Below are positions 21,601 to 31,980 of a stretch of DNA of 64,000 bases, piece after piece. The stretch is from the NCBI GenBank assembly GCA_948144175.1, contig CANXME010002004.1:248001-312000 (forward strand), read 5' to 3'. The stretch is from Closterium sp. NIES-65 (lineage: Eukaryota > Streptophyta > Zygnematophyceae > Desmidiales > Closteriaceae). Each line of letters begins with the position of its first letter. The stretch's first letter is position 1. The position numbers and the translations under genes were made by a program. The notes below the pieces were generated by a model. It had not been told where the DNA came from and searched no databases. It saw nothing but the letters and a program-made list of their open reading frames with translations.

Positions 21601-21976
21601 CTTTGGAATGCTGGACGCTCTACTAGCAGCAGAGCAGCTTCCAGAGGAGTACCGCAACCGGCAACAGGTGGGCCCTCCTGCTCTCTCTTGCCTGCTTAAT
21701 CAAACTTAGATGAACCCGTTGGTCCTGCTCTCTCTTCTCTGCTTTTTCATACAATGTGCAAAAGCAGCACAAACATGGCTTGGCACATATCGCACCAGAA
21801 CACTTATTCCAATCATATAATATCCTTGTGCCCTCCTTTGTGCCCTCGCCTGCCATTTTGCCTTCTCATTCCAGGCCATTCTCTACAATGACTGTGAGGC
21901 CAAGGGGAATGCGCCTTTCCACTGGCTCTACCACAAATGCTCTGCCTGCGGCTCATACATCACCCGCACCATCTAG
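18692..21976 (+). CDS. BTS: CHY-CTCHY-RING-zinc ribbon module of the BTS locus (open across six exons)
   Basis: Exons 18689-19446, 19641-19850, 20355-20492, 20853-21147, 21596-21667 and 21875-21976 join in frame (523 codons from the ATG at 18692, TAG stop). The first encodes MLTWITAAISDEEQ, an acidic/Gly-rich spacer and FRPGWHNIFRMNQKELEAAI. The CHY finger follows (YGCQHYRRNCKVRAVCCGKL, CRFCHDKVADHAMDR), then HYCSICKLFDD, the CTCHY domain (YHCPFCNLCRVGRGLGIDYF), the RING (CPICHDFLF, ALPCGHFMHSACF, HYTCPICCKS) and the zinc ribbon (FHWLYHKCSACGSYITRTI). One CHY zinc-ligand Cys is Phe (MCMKF where plants have MCMRC). If expressed alone it would resemble short CHY-RING ligases lacking hemerythrin. 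Whether it is transcribed separately is unknown. Confidence 0.7.
19822..20173 (+). repeat. 8 x 44-bp tandem array spanning a BTS exon/intron boundary
   Basis: Eight 44-bp units. Each holds the last 29 bases of the CHY exon (DKVADHAMDR codons) plus a 5' splice site of the form CAG then GTGGGT, GTGCGT, GTGTGT or GTGCGC. Unit starts are 19822, 19866, 19910, 19954, 19998, 20042, 20086 and 20130. A degenerate partial follows. Confidence 0.95.
20526..20600 (+). repeat. Partial duplicate of BTS exon end with splice donor
   Basis: Repeats the end of the exon closing at 20492 (CTCCTGCAACGGCTACT... ATCTGCAAG), lacks 13 bp (CTCTTTGACGACG) and keeps the donor CAG/GTGAGACCTGG. It lies in the following intron, about 110 bp downstream. 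Confidence 0.85.
21186..21415 (+). repeat. Two extra copies of the RING half-exon in the next intron
   Basis: 21207-21292 repeats the RING C-terminal half (HFMHSSCFQAYACEHYTCPI then CCKSVWDMW) with its own acceptor-like CTTCCAG (before GCGTATGC) and donor GTAGGT. A more degraded third copy at about 21358-21415 keeps ICCKS and a GTATGC donor. The parent is 21061-21160. Confidence 0.85.
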
Positions 21977-23795
21977 CCTGGATACACCCTTGCGGCTGCA
22001 TGCTTGGTGCTGCATGCGGTATGTGCTGTGTGCAGCATGCTGCATGCTGCGCAGTTTGCACGATTCAGGTTTGCGACCAAACTTGGTTTTGCAGGCAACA
22101 ATATGTCAAATACAACTGTGTCCCTTTAGGAGGCTTACGGCATTATAATGACTACCGGTACCGTAAGAGCACTTTGGTGCTTTGCTATGCTAGCCAACAG
22201 GGTGATTGGGAGTGTTTGTATAGAGGGCTAGGGTTGAATATCACTTTGCATGTATTGATGAAACTTGTTGAGAGTGTGTTGGATGTTCAATACAGAAAAC
22301 TCCGCCAGTGCAATAGCTGACTGTTCAACGGGGTACAGCATTGCTTGCTGGTTGGTATACACGATGGAGGAGAATGTTGGTTGCGGCATGGCAGGCCATT
22401 ATCCCACTGATGACGCTCTTTGCACACTAGGTGCTGTCAAGTGTTTCTTTACCTTGTCGAATCCCACAAGTCGCTGCCCAGAATCTACTACCCCGCGTCA
22501 TTGCAGTCGTCACGTGCTCGCGGGCCGAGCTTCATGGGATCACCGCGTCCGCTAGGGATTCGAGAGAAGCCTTCGCATTCAAATAGAAATAATATGACAT
22601 GAACCATCCATTATTATGCGAACCTTCTTCTAGTCTCGTGCGGGCGAAATGCAATTTCGAATGCATAATGGCGGAGTTGCCAGTCTGCTCATGGGACGGA
22701 GGTGTCGGCACCATAGCATTCGGCTGCTGTGAGTGAGAGCGGGTTTCACTTCCTGTTCAGAAGAAACAACGGTTGATTACGACGGAACCTTCAGCGCTTT
22801 GAGCCACTACTACTCACCAGCCTAAATACATGTTTTGCAAACAAACCAAGCTTGACCCAACCTGAGGCTATAAGTCAGGCCTCAAATATAGGCCGTAACA
22901 CTGCATGCCCCGCAGATAGTCCCGTGATGCGCACATGGTGATTCATGAACGTCCCACCCACGTGTACTGTTTGGCAATGTTGCAGAGCAAGCCAGAACAG
23001 AACTAGTCTTGAACCACGGACAACCATGCCAGCGTCATGAAGTGTACCAGTCCAGTTGTGATTTCCGCGTTACAGCAACCAAGGTGTCCTTTGGTTGGTG
23101 TCCCCCAGACTGTACTGTACCGACCGGGCCCAGCGGTGCCGGCACAGGAATCAGGAAACAATAACAGTCCACTAAAAGGAGAGGGAAAACCGTTCAGATG
23201 GCTGGAACGCAAAACAGGAACAGATATGGTGCAGGACAGCACGCAGAAATGCCGCTGCCAGTATTGTGCGCAGCTTCAATCAGGCAAATGATCGCCATAG
23301 GAGAAGAAACTGGCAAACTCGAAACACCAAAACGCAGCACTTGAAACAGGAATTGCCAAAAAAAAAAAAACGAGCAGCAATACTGCAGCAGCAGCAAGCG
23401 AGCTTCGCTCCAGCTTCTATGTAGAAGAAACTATGGGCAGGATGCTGGGTTGGAGGACAAGGTGAGAAGGAAAAAAAAAAGGACTAGGAATTGCAGATGG
23501 ATCTAAAGCGAGCTGGATGACCTGAATCTGGTGCGCTCCTTGCTGCCCCGCCAATTTCTTGGCGTGAGGCCACGCATGTACTGCAGTGCTGATTGTAAAG
23601 CTTGATCTGAGACGTCTCCAAACGAATCGGCGTTCTTGTTGCCCCGTTGATTGCACGGTGTGAGGCCATACGCTGCGGTACTGAGCGTTGAGGGCCAGCT
23701 TTTCTAGCTGCTGTGGACGCAGCAGTCACTTTTCTCTTCTTCAAGAGTCCAGAGCCGAAAAGCAACTAATGAGCCGAGCCTCAGTTGATCCCACT
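21977..23795. other. Intergenic gap between convergent BTS and bHLH genes
   Basis: No coding region was recognised. It should contain the two 3' UTRs. A single G-box-like CACGTG lies near 22963. The GC content is lower than in the flanking coding DNA. Confidence 0.5.
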
Positions 23796-26144
23796 TCAGA
23801 ACAGCGAAAGCCAGTTGCGCTTCCTGCTCTGCTCCCCCACCTCCTCTGCCGTCCCCATCTCATCCCCTGTTTGATCACCCCTACCACCACCTCCTTCCTC
23901 CTTCTCCTCCCCCTCCTCCTCATTGACATTCCCCAGCTGCTCCTGCCCACACTCCTTGAGGGGAGAACCATTCATCCACCCCTCCCGTCTGCCCCCCTCC
24001 TCAGCTAATTTGGGAGACTTAGCAAAAACTAATCGCGCTGCACCCTCCTCCCGACCATTCACGGCCCATTTATGCTCCACCACCGATTCCAACCTGAAAG
24101 GTTCTCGAGAGTCTACGTGTTGTGGTAAGAGGGGTTCTTGACAGTCACTCACACTCGAACCCACCGCTTTTGGTATAAGGCCTTCCTGAGAGTTCTCAAC
24201 CGCGCCCTTCTCGTCTGCAGCTCCTGCTGCCCCCTGCTGCATGCTTCCGTTCAATACATTCCGCAGCACGCTATCGTTGTCTGCTGCTGCTGTCGCCTGC
24301 TTCCCCTGCTGGTCTTCTGGTATCCTCTGCATTTCCTGCCTGTCTCCTGCTGCCCCTGGCTGTGTGCTTCCATTCGTAGCATGCCTCAGCACGCTATCAT
24401 CATCCGCTGCTGCTGCTGCTGCTCCCGCCTGCGTCCCTTGCTGGCCTTCTGCTGGCCTCTCAATCCCCTGCTCGCCTGCTGCCCCCTGCATCCCCTGCTC
24501 CGCTGCTATTGGCCCATGTATTCCCTGCTCCGCTGCTATTGGCCCATGTATTCGCTCCGCTGCTATTGGCCCATGTATTCCCTGGTCCCCTGCTGACTTG
24601 CCCAACGTGCTGCTTTCACCTGCTGCTGCTGGCCCCACAAGACTGCGTCCGGGCTGTGCCTGCTGCAGCGTGGTGCTGCTGCTGCTGTTGCGAGCACTAC
24701 TGAAGGCTGCACCGCCCAGGGACAGTGTCAGGTCCTTCCCTGTGGGTGGTAATGCTCGGGGGAGTGACACAGGTGGTGGCGTCTGGGAGTGTGTAAGAGG
24801 TGGTGCCGGCTGCGCATGTGTGGCAGATGCTGACACCCGGAAATGTGCGGTGGGTGTTGCTGCCACAGACGGTGCTGCTGCCAGTGACGAGTTAGCACAG
24901 AGGTGCATTCCGGGTGGTAGGGCCAAGAGTGGCGTGGACAAGGGTGGTGCTGCTCCGACTTGTGTGGTCACGAGTGCTGCGGCTCCGAGTAGCGTGGCGG
25001 GAACATTAGGGGGAGCAGTAGCAGGGGAGGCAGAGGGGGGGTTAGAGAGGGCGGTGGGAGGGGGAGCAGAGGGGACGGCGAAGGGAAGAGCAGGGAGGGC
25101 AGCAGCGGCTAGGGATGGGGTGAAACCCGGTGGTGGAACGAGAGAGGGGATGGCATGGTTTTCATGTAGGTAGCTTATAGATGTGGCCTGCTGTTGTTGT
25201 TGCTGTTGCTGTTGGTGCTGCTGGTGCTGTTCGTATTGTGGATGCTGTTGCACATGGTCCTGTTGTAACCGCTGCTGCTGCTGCTGCTGCTGCAGATGAT
25301 GTAGATGCTGCTGCTGTTGCTGCTGCAGATGATGTAGGTGCTGCTGCTGCTGATGTGGCTGCTGCTGCTGCAGATGATGCGGGTGCTGCAGTGGATGCAG
25401 ATGCTGCTGCTGCAGCAAAGTCTGCTGCAGTTGAGCGTTCTGCCAACTCACCTGCCGCTGCCTCATCTCACCAGCTCCCACCCTTTCACCGTCAGTCTTC
25501 TCCTGCTGCACACCCAGCACCACGCTACCTGGGGCATGGATGCTGGTCACTCCTGCTGCTCCTGCCCCTGCTTCTGCTCCTGCTCTCACCACTGCTGCCG
25601 CTCCTGATTCTGGTTGTGCACTTGCCGCCACCACTACTGCTGCTGCTGCCGCCGCGGCTGCTGCTGCGGCTGCTGATATGGCATCTGTTGATTGGAGTAC
25701 TGCATGGAGGGCGGTGGACGCGCCACTCCCAGGGAAAACGGTGGTAGGAGCAGGGGGGGTTAAAGAAATAACGGGGGAAGTTACCCCAGAAAAAGGTTGA
25801 GCTGTTGCAGGCGGCGGCGGCGGTGTGGTCGCAGCCAAAGGTGGTTTTGAGGTAGAATCTGGGGAATTTACCCCCAAAAAAGGTGTAAACAGGGCAGGAG
25901 AAGCAGGAGCAGTAGGAATCTGGGGAGAAGAAAGAGGCAGGCTTGGTCCCTGGTTCGGGTTAAGCGTTCCTGCTGCAGAATTATGCAGATTGTGCAACGC
26001 TGGTGTTACTTTGAGGTGCGAGGGAGGGAATGGAGGCGGTGGCATGGGAGTGTGCGGCGGTTGAGACAGGTTGGTGGTGAATGGATTTGAGTGGGGATTT
26101 TCAAGATTGAAAGTGACAGAGGTTGGTGGAACAGCGAAATGCTG

Positions 26145-26201
<57 letters not shown>

Positions 26202-29200
26202 TTGTTGTTGCTGCTGCTGTTGTGGCTGTTGCTGCTGGTGCTGCTGTTGCTGTTGCTGTTGCTGCTGGTGCTGTTGCTGTTGCAGTTGATGCTGGTGCCG
26301 TTGCTGTAGCTGCTGGTGCTGCTGCTGTTGATGCTGGTGTTGTTGCTGTTGCTGCTGGTGCTGCTGCTCGTACTGGTGCTGAACGTGCTGCTGCTGCTGC
26401 TGCAGCAGAATTCGTTGCTGCAGCTGCTGCAGCAGTTGCTGCTGGAGCTGCTGCTGTAGCTGCTGCTGCAGCTGGTGGTTCAGTTGCAACGAGGACGGTC
26501 CCATGGCACCAGCAGCAAAACTGGGGTTCCCAAGCAGGGAACTTGAGCTGCTGCTGCTGTGACCCATGCTGCTTGGTACAGCCTGAGAAGCTGCAAAGGC
26601 TGGAAGCACGCTGTTAGCAGCGGTAGAAGCAGGGGCACAGGGATTCGCATTCTCAGGGGCCAAGGGGTTCGCATTTGTACCATCCACTGCAGCCCTTGCT
26701 GCAGCATCAGGAACTGCCGCAGAAGCAGCAGGGTGTGGTGTCCCGTTTGCGGTGGCAGCAGGGGGTGTTGTCCAATTGGCTGGACCATGTGTCGCTCCCG
26801 CGCTGGCAGGAGAAAAAGGGTGTGCTGCCCCGTTAGGAGCAGCCGTGGCAGCAGCAGGATGAAGTGCTGCGTAGGGAGCAGCAGCAGCAGCAGCAACAGC
26901 AACAGCAGCAGCAGAAGCAGAAGGAGCAGCAGAGGCAGCAGCAGAGGCAGCAGCAGCAGCAGAAGAGTGTGCTGCCCTGTTGGGAGGGCGGAGGGAGGCG
27001 GCAAGAGCAGAGAGGGTGGCAGTGGAGGGGAAAGAGGAGGAAGGGGAGGAGGAGGAGGAGGGGAAGGGGAAGGAGGGGAGGGCGGAGGGGGGGAGCCAGG
27101 GCAGAATGGCGTGCATGCGCATCTGCAGCTGCGCCTGCAGCGCCTCCACCTCCATGCGCAGCAGCTGCCGCTCCTGCCTCACCTCCTGCTTCTCCGCTGA
27201 CAGCTGATCCGGGGATGGGCGGGTGGGGGGCAAGGATTTGTGGGAAGGGGCGTGAGTTGATTTTTGAGGCGCTAAAGAAAAGCTGCCGCTCCTGCCTCAC
27301 CTCCCGCTTGTCCGCTGACAGCTGCTTCAGGGGATGGGCGGACGGGCGGGTGGTTGGGTGGGTGCGTGCGTGGGTGGGTGGAAAAGGGTGGTGTGTGCAG
27401 TACTAGGTGGTGGTGGGTGAAGGTGGGGGGGTCAGAAAGAAGGAATGCTGATTCCGTGCAAGGATTCAATGGTTGAGAGCCACAGGCATGGAGGAGCGGG
27501 GTGGGAGCTCACTCACTTCCTTGGCTTCCCCTGACAGCACGCGATGTTCCGCCCTCAGTGCCGCCACGGTGGAGCGCAGCTCTCTCAGCGCTCTAAGTTG
27601 ACTAAGAAACCAGGGTGGGCTCTCACCTCCTTGGCTTCCCCTGACAGCACGCGGTGCTCCGCCCTCAGTGCAGCCACGGTGGAGCGCAGCTCTCTCAGCG
27701 CTCTAAGTTGACTAAGAAACCAGGGTGGGCTCTCACCTCCTTGGCTTCCCCTGACAGCATGCGGTGCTCCGCCCTCAGTGCAGCCACGGTGGAGCGCAGC
27801 TCTCTCAGCGCTGATAGGCTGTCCCCCAGCACCGTGGCCTTGTCGCTCTTGGGCTTGTTGGGATCTGCCAGATGCAGCACACAGCAACGAGAGAGAGGAG
27901 AGAATGGCACGCAGATTGAGTGCTGTGGAGTGGAAAGGTGCAGGGCTGTGGGAATGCAGAGAGGCTGTCCCCTAGCACCGCCGCCATTTCACTCTTCGGT
28001 TCGCCTGGACCGCCACGTGCAGCACACAGCAACGAGGGGAGAGGGGAAAGGGGACAGGAGCGAAGGGAGAGGAGAGAAGAGAGAGGACTGGAGAGGGTTT
28101 AAGGAGAGAGGAGAGAGAGGTGACAGGAGACAGGAGAGAGCAGAAAGCAGACTCAGGGAGTGGATAACAAAGAACATCAGATTTACGTCTGTGAAGCGGG
28201 CAGCGAACAGCTTATGGAGTGCTGAGGCACACGAGTAGGAGATGGAGTTAGAGACTGAGCAGCGAGCAGGAGAGGGAGGGAGAAACGGAGCGGCTAGCAT
28301 GTGAGGGAGAGAGACACAGAGCAGCGAGCAGGAGAGGGAGAGAGAGACGGAGCAGCAAGCAGGAGAGGGAGGGAGACGGAGCGGCTGGCACGAGAGGAGA
28401 GAGACACAGAGTAGCGAGCAGGAGAGGGAGAGAGACACGTAGTGGCGAGCAGCAGAGGGAGAGAGAGACGGAGCAGCGAGCAGGAGAGGGAGAGAGAAAC
28501 GGAGCAACGAGCAGGAGAGAAGGGGAGACACGGAGCAGCGAGCAGGAGAGGGAGAGAGAGACGGACCAGCGAGCAGGAGAGGGAGAGAGACACAGAGCAG
28601 AGAGCAGGAGAGGGAGAGAGACACAGAGCAGCTAGCAGGAGAGGGAGAGAGAGACGAGCAGCGAGCAGCGGAGCTCAAATCTCCTACTAGTGGCGCTTGC
28701 TTTCCCTAAAAGAGCTGTCAGAGCTGTCGCTCTTGAGTTTCTTAAGATGCTGGCAGTCTGACATAGGAGCAGAGAAGCAAATTACTTTTTGAACGAGGCG
28801 GTCATACATACCATACGGAGCTCCAACGTTGCATGATAGTCCCTGTGCTGGTCTTGGCTACCTTGTTTTGAGTCGACTCAAAACTGACATAGGAGCAGAA
28901 AAAGCAAACAACGACGCAGTCATCCCATACGGAGCTCCAACGTTGCATGATTGTCCCTGTGCTGGTTCTTGGCTACCAAACGAGCCTAAAAGGCTTCTTT
29001 CTGGCAAGATAGTCGCCGTGCTAAGGCTGGCCACAGACAGCAAAGAAACAGAATCAAATCGTGATCTCCAGCACCAAAGCTCTGGCGAAGATTTCTCTCA
29101 AACAAACCTCGAGGGTGTGATAAAGATTTAATTGAGGCCATGATTGATTGCCAAATGAAGGGGGCCGGTGTGAAATTATGAAACCTGATAGCACAAGAAC

Positions 29201-29772
29201 GCGATCTTGGGAAAATGTGAGTCTTGAGGCATCCTCCCAGCATGATGCTGCAGTGGTAAAAAAGGCGACCATCGTGCGGTTCGCGCTCGTCCCCGTCGTG
29301 TGATGTAACAAGAAATCAATTTACAGTCACTTGGATACTCAGGGAGTCCTTAAGAAAGAGCCATTCGTCTCATCCATGTGTCCTCTTCATCCAACGTCGG
29401 CCTCGGTAAACAGATGTGCATCGCGGAAAAGGCATTGCGGCCAAGCTTCCGAATAGTTGAAAAAAAACAAAGAATACCTTTTCCGCGATGTGAACAGTCC
29501 TTATAGTCGACCTAGTAGGTGAATAGCTGGCCCATTTCCCCGCGTTTCCTACTAATTCAGGAAACCTAGTTACGTCCGGCGCAAGACTACTCACCAAGCA
29601 CTGTCGCGAGCTCGGTGAATTGATCATTCAGCTTGTCGCGACGCAATTTCTCTCTGTCTGCTTTTTTAAGCTTCTTATCGGAAATTCCGTCCCCTCCGCA
29701 TCCCTTACCACCTTCTTCTTCCGATCCCGCTGATCTTAGGCTAGTAATTCGTCGTAACTCGTCATCCGTCAT
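23796..29772 (-). CDS. bHLH transcription factor of the bHLH121/URI type with long Gln-rich tail
   Basis: Three exons: 29772-29595, 27864-27737 and 27203-23796, joining in frame to 1237 aa. ATG 29772 is chosen because it is the first ATG of the frame. The basic region KKADREKLRRDKLND (residues 36-50, E and R contacts present, Lys in place of the usual His) leads to FTELATVLDPNKPKSDKATV, LGDSLSALRELRSTV and a coiled coil SGEAKELSAEKQEVRQERQL ending MHAILPW at 132-138. The DPxxPKxDKATxL loop and the final PW before a proline-rich stretch match Arabidopsis bHLH121 (URI), which dimerises with IVc bHLHs to activate iron-deficiency genes. Plant homologues are about 340 aa. Here the C-terminus adds about 1100 residues, Ala/Ser/Pro-rich with Gln/His blocks at about 345-455 and 690-775. 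The frame is intact. Confidence 0.85.
25190..25440 (-). repeat. Second Gln/His-coding CAG repeat block of the bHLH gene
   Basis: Imperfect CAG/CAT repeats on the minus strand encode runs such as HLHHLQQQQQQQRLQQ. Frame is kept throughout. Confidence 0.85.
26145..26480 (-). repeat. Main poly-Gln CAG repeat block of the bHLH gene
   Basis: More than 100 residues are mostly Gln with scattered His and Leu; the longest pure run is about 20 Gln. It is encoded mainly by CAG, with CAA interruptions. Confidence 0.9.
27281..27340 (-). repeat. Duplicate of bHLH exon 3 start with acceptor
   Basis: A second copy of the acceptor and the first codons of exon 3 (LSADKREVRQERQL against LSAEKQEVRQERQL) lies about 120 bp upstream in the intron, after CCTGAAGCAG. 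Confidence 0.85.
27505..27815 (-). repeat. 110-bp tandem triplication of bHLH exon 2 end with donor
   Basis: Three units of period 110 (TTGGCTTCCC at 27521, 27631, 27741) each hold the codons for LRELRSTVAALRAEHR, SGEAKE and a 5' splice site (GTGAGAG twice, GTGAGTG once). The copy nearest the gene start (27741) is taken as the real exon end. Confidence 0.9.
27955..28035 (-). repeat. Degenerate duplicate of bHLH exon 2 start with acceptor
   Basis: Encodes GEPKSEMAAVLGDSLSAF after an acceptor-like GGTCCAG, resembling DPNKPKSDKATVLGDSLSAL of exon 2. The flanking GTGCAGCACACAGCAACGAG sequence is shared with the true exon start, so about 150 bp was duplicated in tandem. Confidence 0.85.
28036..28670. 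repeat. Purine-rich tandem repeats in bHLH intron 1
   Basis: Many diverged 30-40 bp units of GAGCAGGAGAGGGAGAGAGA type. In the direction of transcription this is a long polypyrimidine intronic tract. The open frames through it are composition artefacts. Confidence 0.85.
28759..28977. repeat. Direct repeat pair separated by a 20-bp palindrome
   Basis: Two copies of a roughly 95-105 bp sequence (GACATAGGAGCAGA... GGCTACC) start at 28759 and 28885. The palindrome GTTTTGAGTCGACTCAAAAC (28865-28884) sits exactly between them, inside bHLH intron 1. Confidence 0.85.
29419..29490. repeat. 14-bp inverted repeat in bHLH intron 1
   Basis: CATCGCGGAAAAGG (29419-29432) and its exact reverse complement (29477-29490) could form a stem with a 44-base loop. 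It lies about 100 bp downstream of the exon 1 donor. Confidence 0.7.
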
Positions 29773-31931
29773 CGTTGCAAAAATATGTGAACTAAAACAC
29801 AAGAAACACGGACCTTTCTTCTGTAAAGAGCTACTAATTTGCTACAGATAATTCAACATTCCAAGAGACACTTATTCTCTAGGCCTCCAAATGCACAAAA
29901 ACTGATTCTACTAGCTTCACGCTCATGACTGAGTGCAACAAAAGCATCTGTGCCAGCTATCAAATTCCAGCTTTACTACTAGAGTTCACTCTGGCTTGCA
30001 AAATCAGTTGGGGAGGGGGGGGAAGTGAACCTCACTCTCTCCAGCTTGAAGTCCATTCCAACTCTCCACATGAGTGGAGAGAAAATTTGTGACTCGTCGC
30101 CTCGCCACTCGTGACTCGTCTCGTCACTCTCTCAGCTCAGCTCATCCAGGCTCGAAGGAAAACGGTTCAATAGTCGCAGAGGATCGAAGAGATCACGAAA
30201 ATGTGGCGTCCACGGACTCCACGCACAGGCGTGAAACCGGGGCGGTTGTCGCGCAGCAAACGGACAGCGCAGGCAGCAAGAAGGCAGACAACAAGGATAA
30301 GATGGGATGGGGTCGACCTTTGAGAAGACGGGATTTTGGAGGGGCATCCCATCCATTCCATTTCGTTGTGTGGCGTGTGTGGTGTGGTGTCAAAGGGGAT
30401 GCGATTTGGGGACTTGGGATGGGATGCGATGCGATGTGTGCAGGGGTCCCAAAAAAAACGAAGAATTTGGCCAAAAAACATCCCGAATTTGCAGAAAACA
30501 AACGTCAATGTACATGAACGTGCTATTTACTATAACTGTACTCATTAGCGGAAAATTGGGAACCAAATGTAAAAATGTTTCGTTTTCTACGTACATGCGT
30601 GGCATGACATTGCAGAGCATCCAAGACCCTCCACTTGCGATGGGGCCCGCCTACAGTACACAAATCAATGCCAGCCACACTTCGATGCTGTGTTCAAGAG
30701 TTCGCCCAAATCGAAGGTGGTCTGGACACACCCCTTGTCTCCCTAATATATATTAGTCTAGAGCGCAGTTGTTTTTTCTATCGATGTCACTCACAGAAAC
30801 CGACTTCCACTAGCAGCGAAAGAGAGCGTGCGCTTGTCATTTCTTCACTGGACCCGGGCAGGTTTGATAAAGGGGGGGGGGGGTGGGGGGGTGGCTAGAA
30901 TGGCAGCACAGATGGAGTTCTTGGCCAGTGCTCGTATTGCAAGCTTGGTTACGAGGGGGGTAGTTGGAGGAGAGCTGCTCAATGAGGCTTATATAAGTAT
31001 GTGAAAGGAGTCCGTGAGACATCATGGGATAAATTCTGCTGGAAGTTGATGTAAGAATAACAAATGATGACTTCTGAACGATATCGATTGATGCTGTAGG
31101 AAATAAAAGAAGCGCTTAATACACATACAGTGTCGCCACAATATTTTCTGAATGTTTACGGAGAAGCCTCGTTCATTACGAGAAAACCCATACTTCAGAC
31201 CTGCATTCGATGTCTCTGACCAACCAACCACCGCACACGTGCTCTCTAGCTTCTATGAGGTGTAGTCTACGTCAGGGACGTGCAACTTTCGTGTGGGTCC
31301 TTTGGGGGGCGCTAGTGTGGTGGGTGATCGAGAAGGCGTGTCATAATTTGGACAGTGTTTCCTGGGCAGTGCAACATTCCACCTCAAGAAGATATTGCTA
31401 CTGAGGGCTGTCTCTTCCAGAGGAACCTCGCCAACTCGAGGGAGGAAAGGAGTGGGGTGGGGGTGGTGAGAAGTGGTCACCTTGCGGTTTCGTTCAAGAA
31501 CAACCGCCTGCTCTGATTGATAGCATTTCCCTGATCTTGATAAGGTTCCCTCGGATCCAATCAGGATTCAGTTTCGTACCTCGCGTAACTGCTCACCGCA
31601 CAAGAGTTTTCAAACACGACTGGTTCCATGATCAGGCATTTAAAACTATTACCACAATACCGTTCCCGACGGTACAGTACGCCCTACAGTAGGTCAAAAT
31701 TCAAAACATCAACGAGAATTTCTGGCTGACCTAGAGAATGTGGTTGGTGGGATGCTAGCAACATCGATGCGATCACGTGCGTGATCTCATGACTTGGCCC
31801 AGCTCAACTTGGCAGCACCGAACAGCACATTGCGTCCTCGTCGTGGTGGCAATCACTGCAGACGAATCCAAGGAAACGGCACCGGTGGAAAAAACCAACC
31901 CTTTACGAACGACAGACGACAAAGCGCGATT
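29773..31931. other. Region upstream of the bHLH gene, no gene recognised
   Basis: Presumably holds the bHLH promoter. An open frame at 30074-30517 and short ones at 31777-32246 match nothing I recognise and have no supporting splice or domain signal. Low-complexity G-runs occur near 30871-30893 and a TATA-like palindrome CTAATATATATTAG at 30743. Confidence 0.4.
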
Positions 31932-31980
31932 CGTCAAAATGGTTAGTAAAGGTACACCTAGTCCGCGGTATTTTAACCGC
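31932..31980 (+). repeat. Motif pair shared with the right flank of element D
   Basis: CGTCAAAATGGTTAGT (31932-31947) recurs directly at 59468-59483. ACACCTAGTCCGCGGTATTT plus TAACCGC (31954-31980) recurs inverted at 58720-58746. Confidence 0.85.

Larger units (their letters stand above)
8567..21976 (+). pseudogene. BTS: BRUTUS-like hemerythrin-CHY-RING E3 ubiquitin ligase, decayed copy
   Basis: The whole locus follows the order of plant BTS: hemerythrin (HHE) 1, HHE2, HHE3, CHY zinc finger, CTCHY, RING, zinc ribbon. Plant BTS binds iron through the HHE domains and ubiquitinates bHLH transcription factors in the nucleus, restraining the iron-deficiency response. Here HHE1 has two in-frame TAA codons (8591, 8660). 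A TRIM lies in the first recognised intron. HHE2 is cut by a 7.3-kb copia palindrome with loss of most of the domain. HHE3 contains a TAG (18087) and is followed by a frame change near 18395. The exons from 18689 to the stop at 21974-21976 are intact. It is best read as a pseudogene or a locus being reduced to its C-terminal half. A functional copy elsewhere is likely but cannot be seen. Confidence 0.85.

Noticed and set aside
28036-28670. Ser/Leu-rich frames in the GAGA-type repeats as membrane proteins.
   Set aside because: They are products of a purine/pyrimidine tandem repeat inside bHLH intron 1.
29587-29802. An upstream start of the bHLH protein at 29802.
   Set aside because: That codon is TTG; the first ATG in frame is at 29772.
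30074-30517. 147-codon open frame upstream of the bHLH gene.
   Set aside because: No recognisable domain, biased low-complexity sequence and no supporting splice signals; left unannotated.
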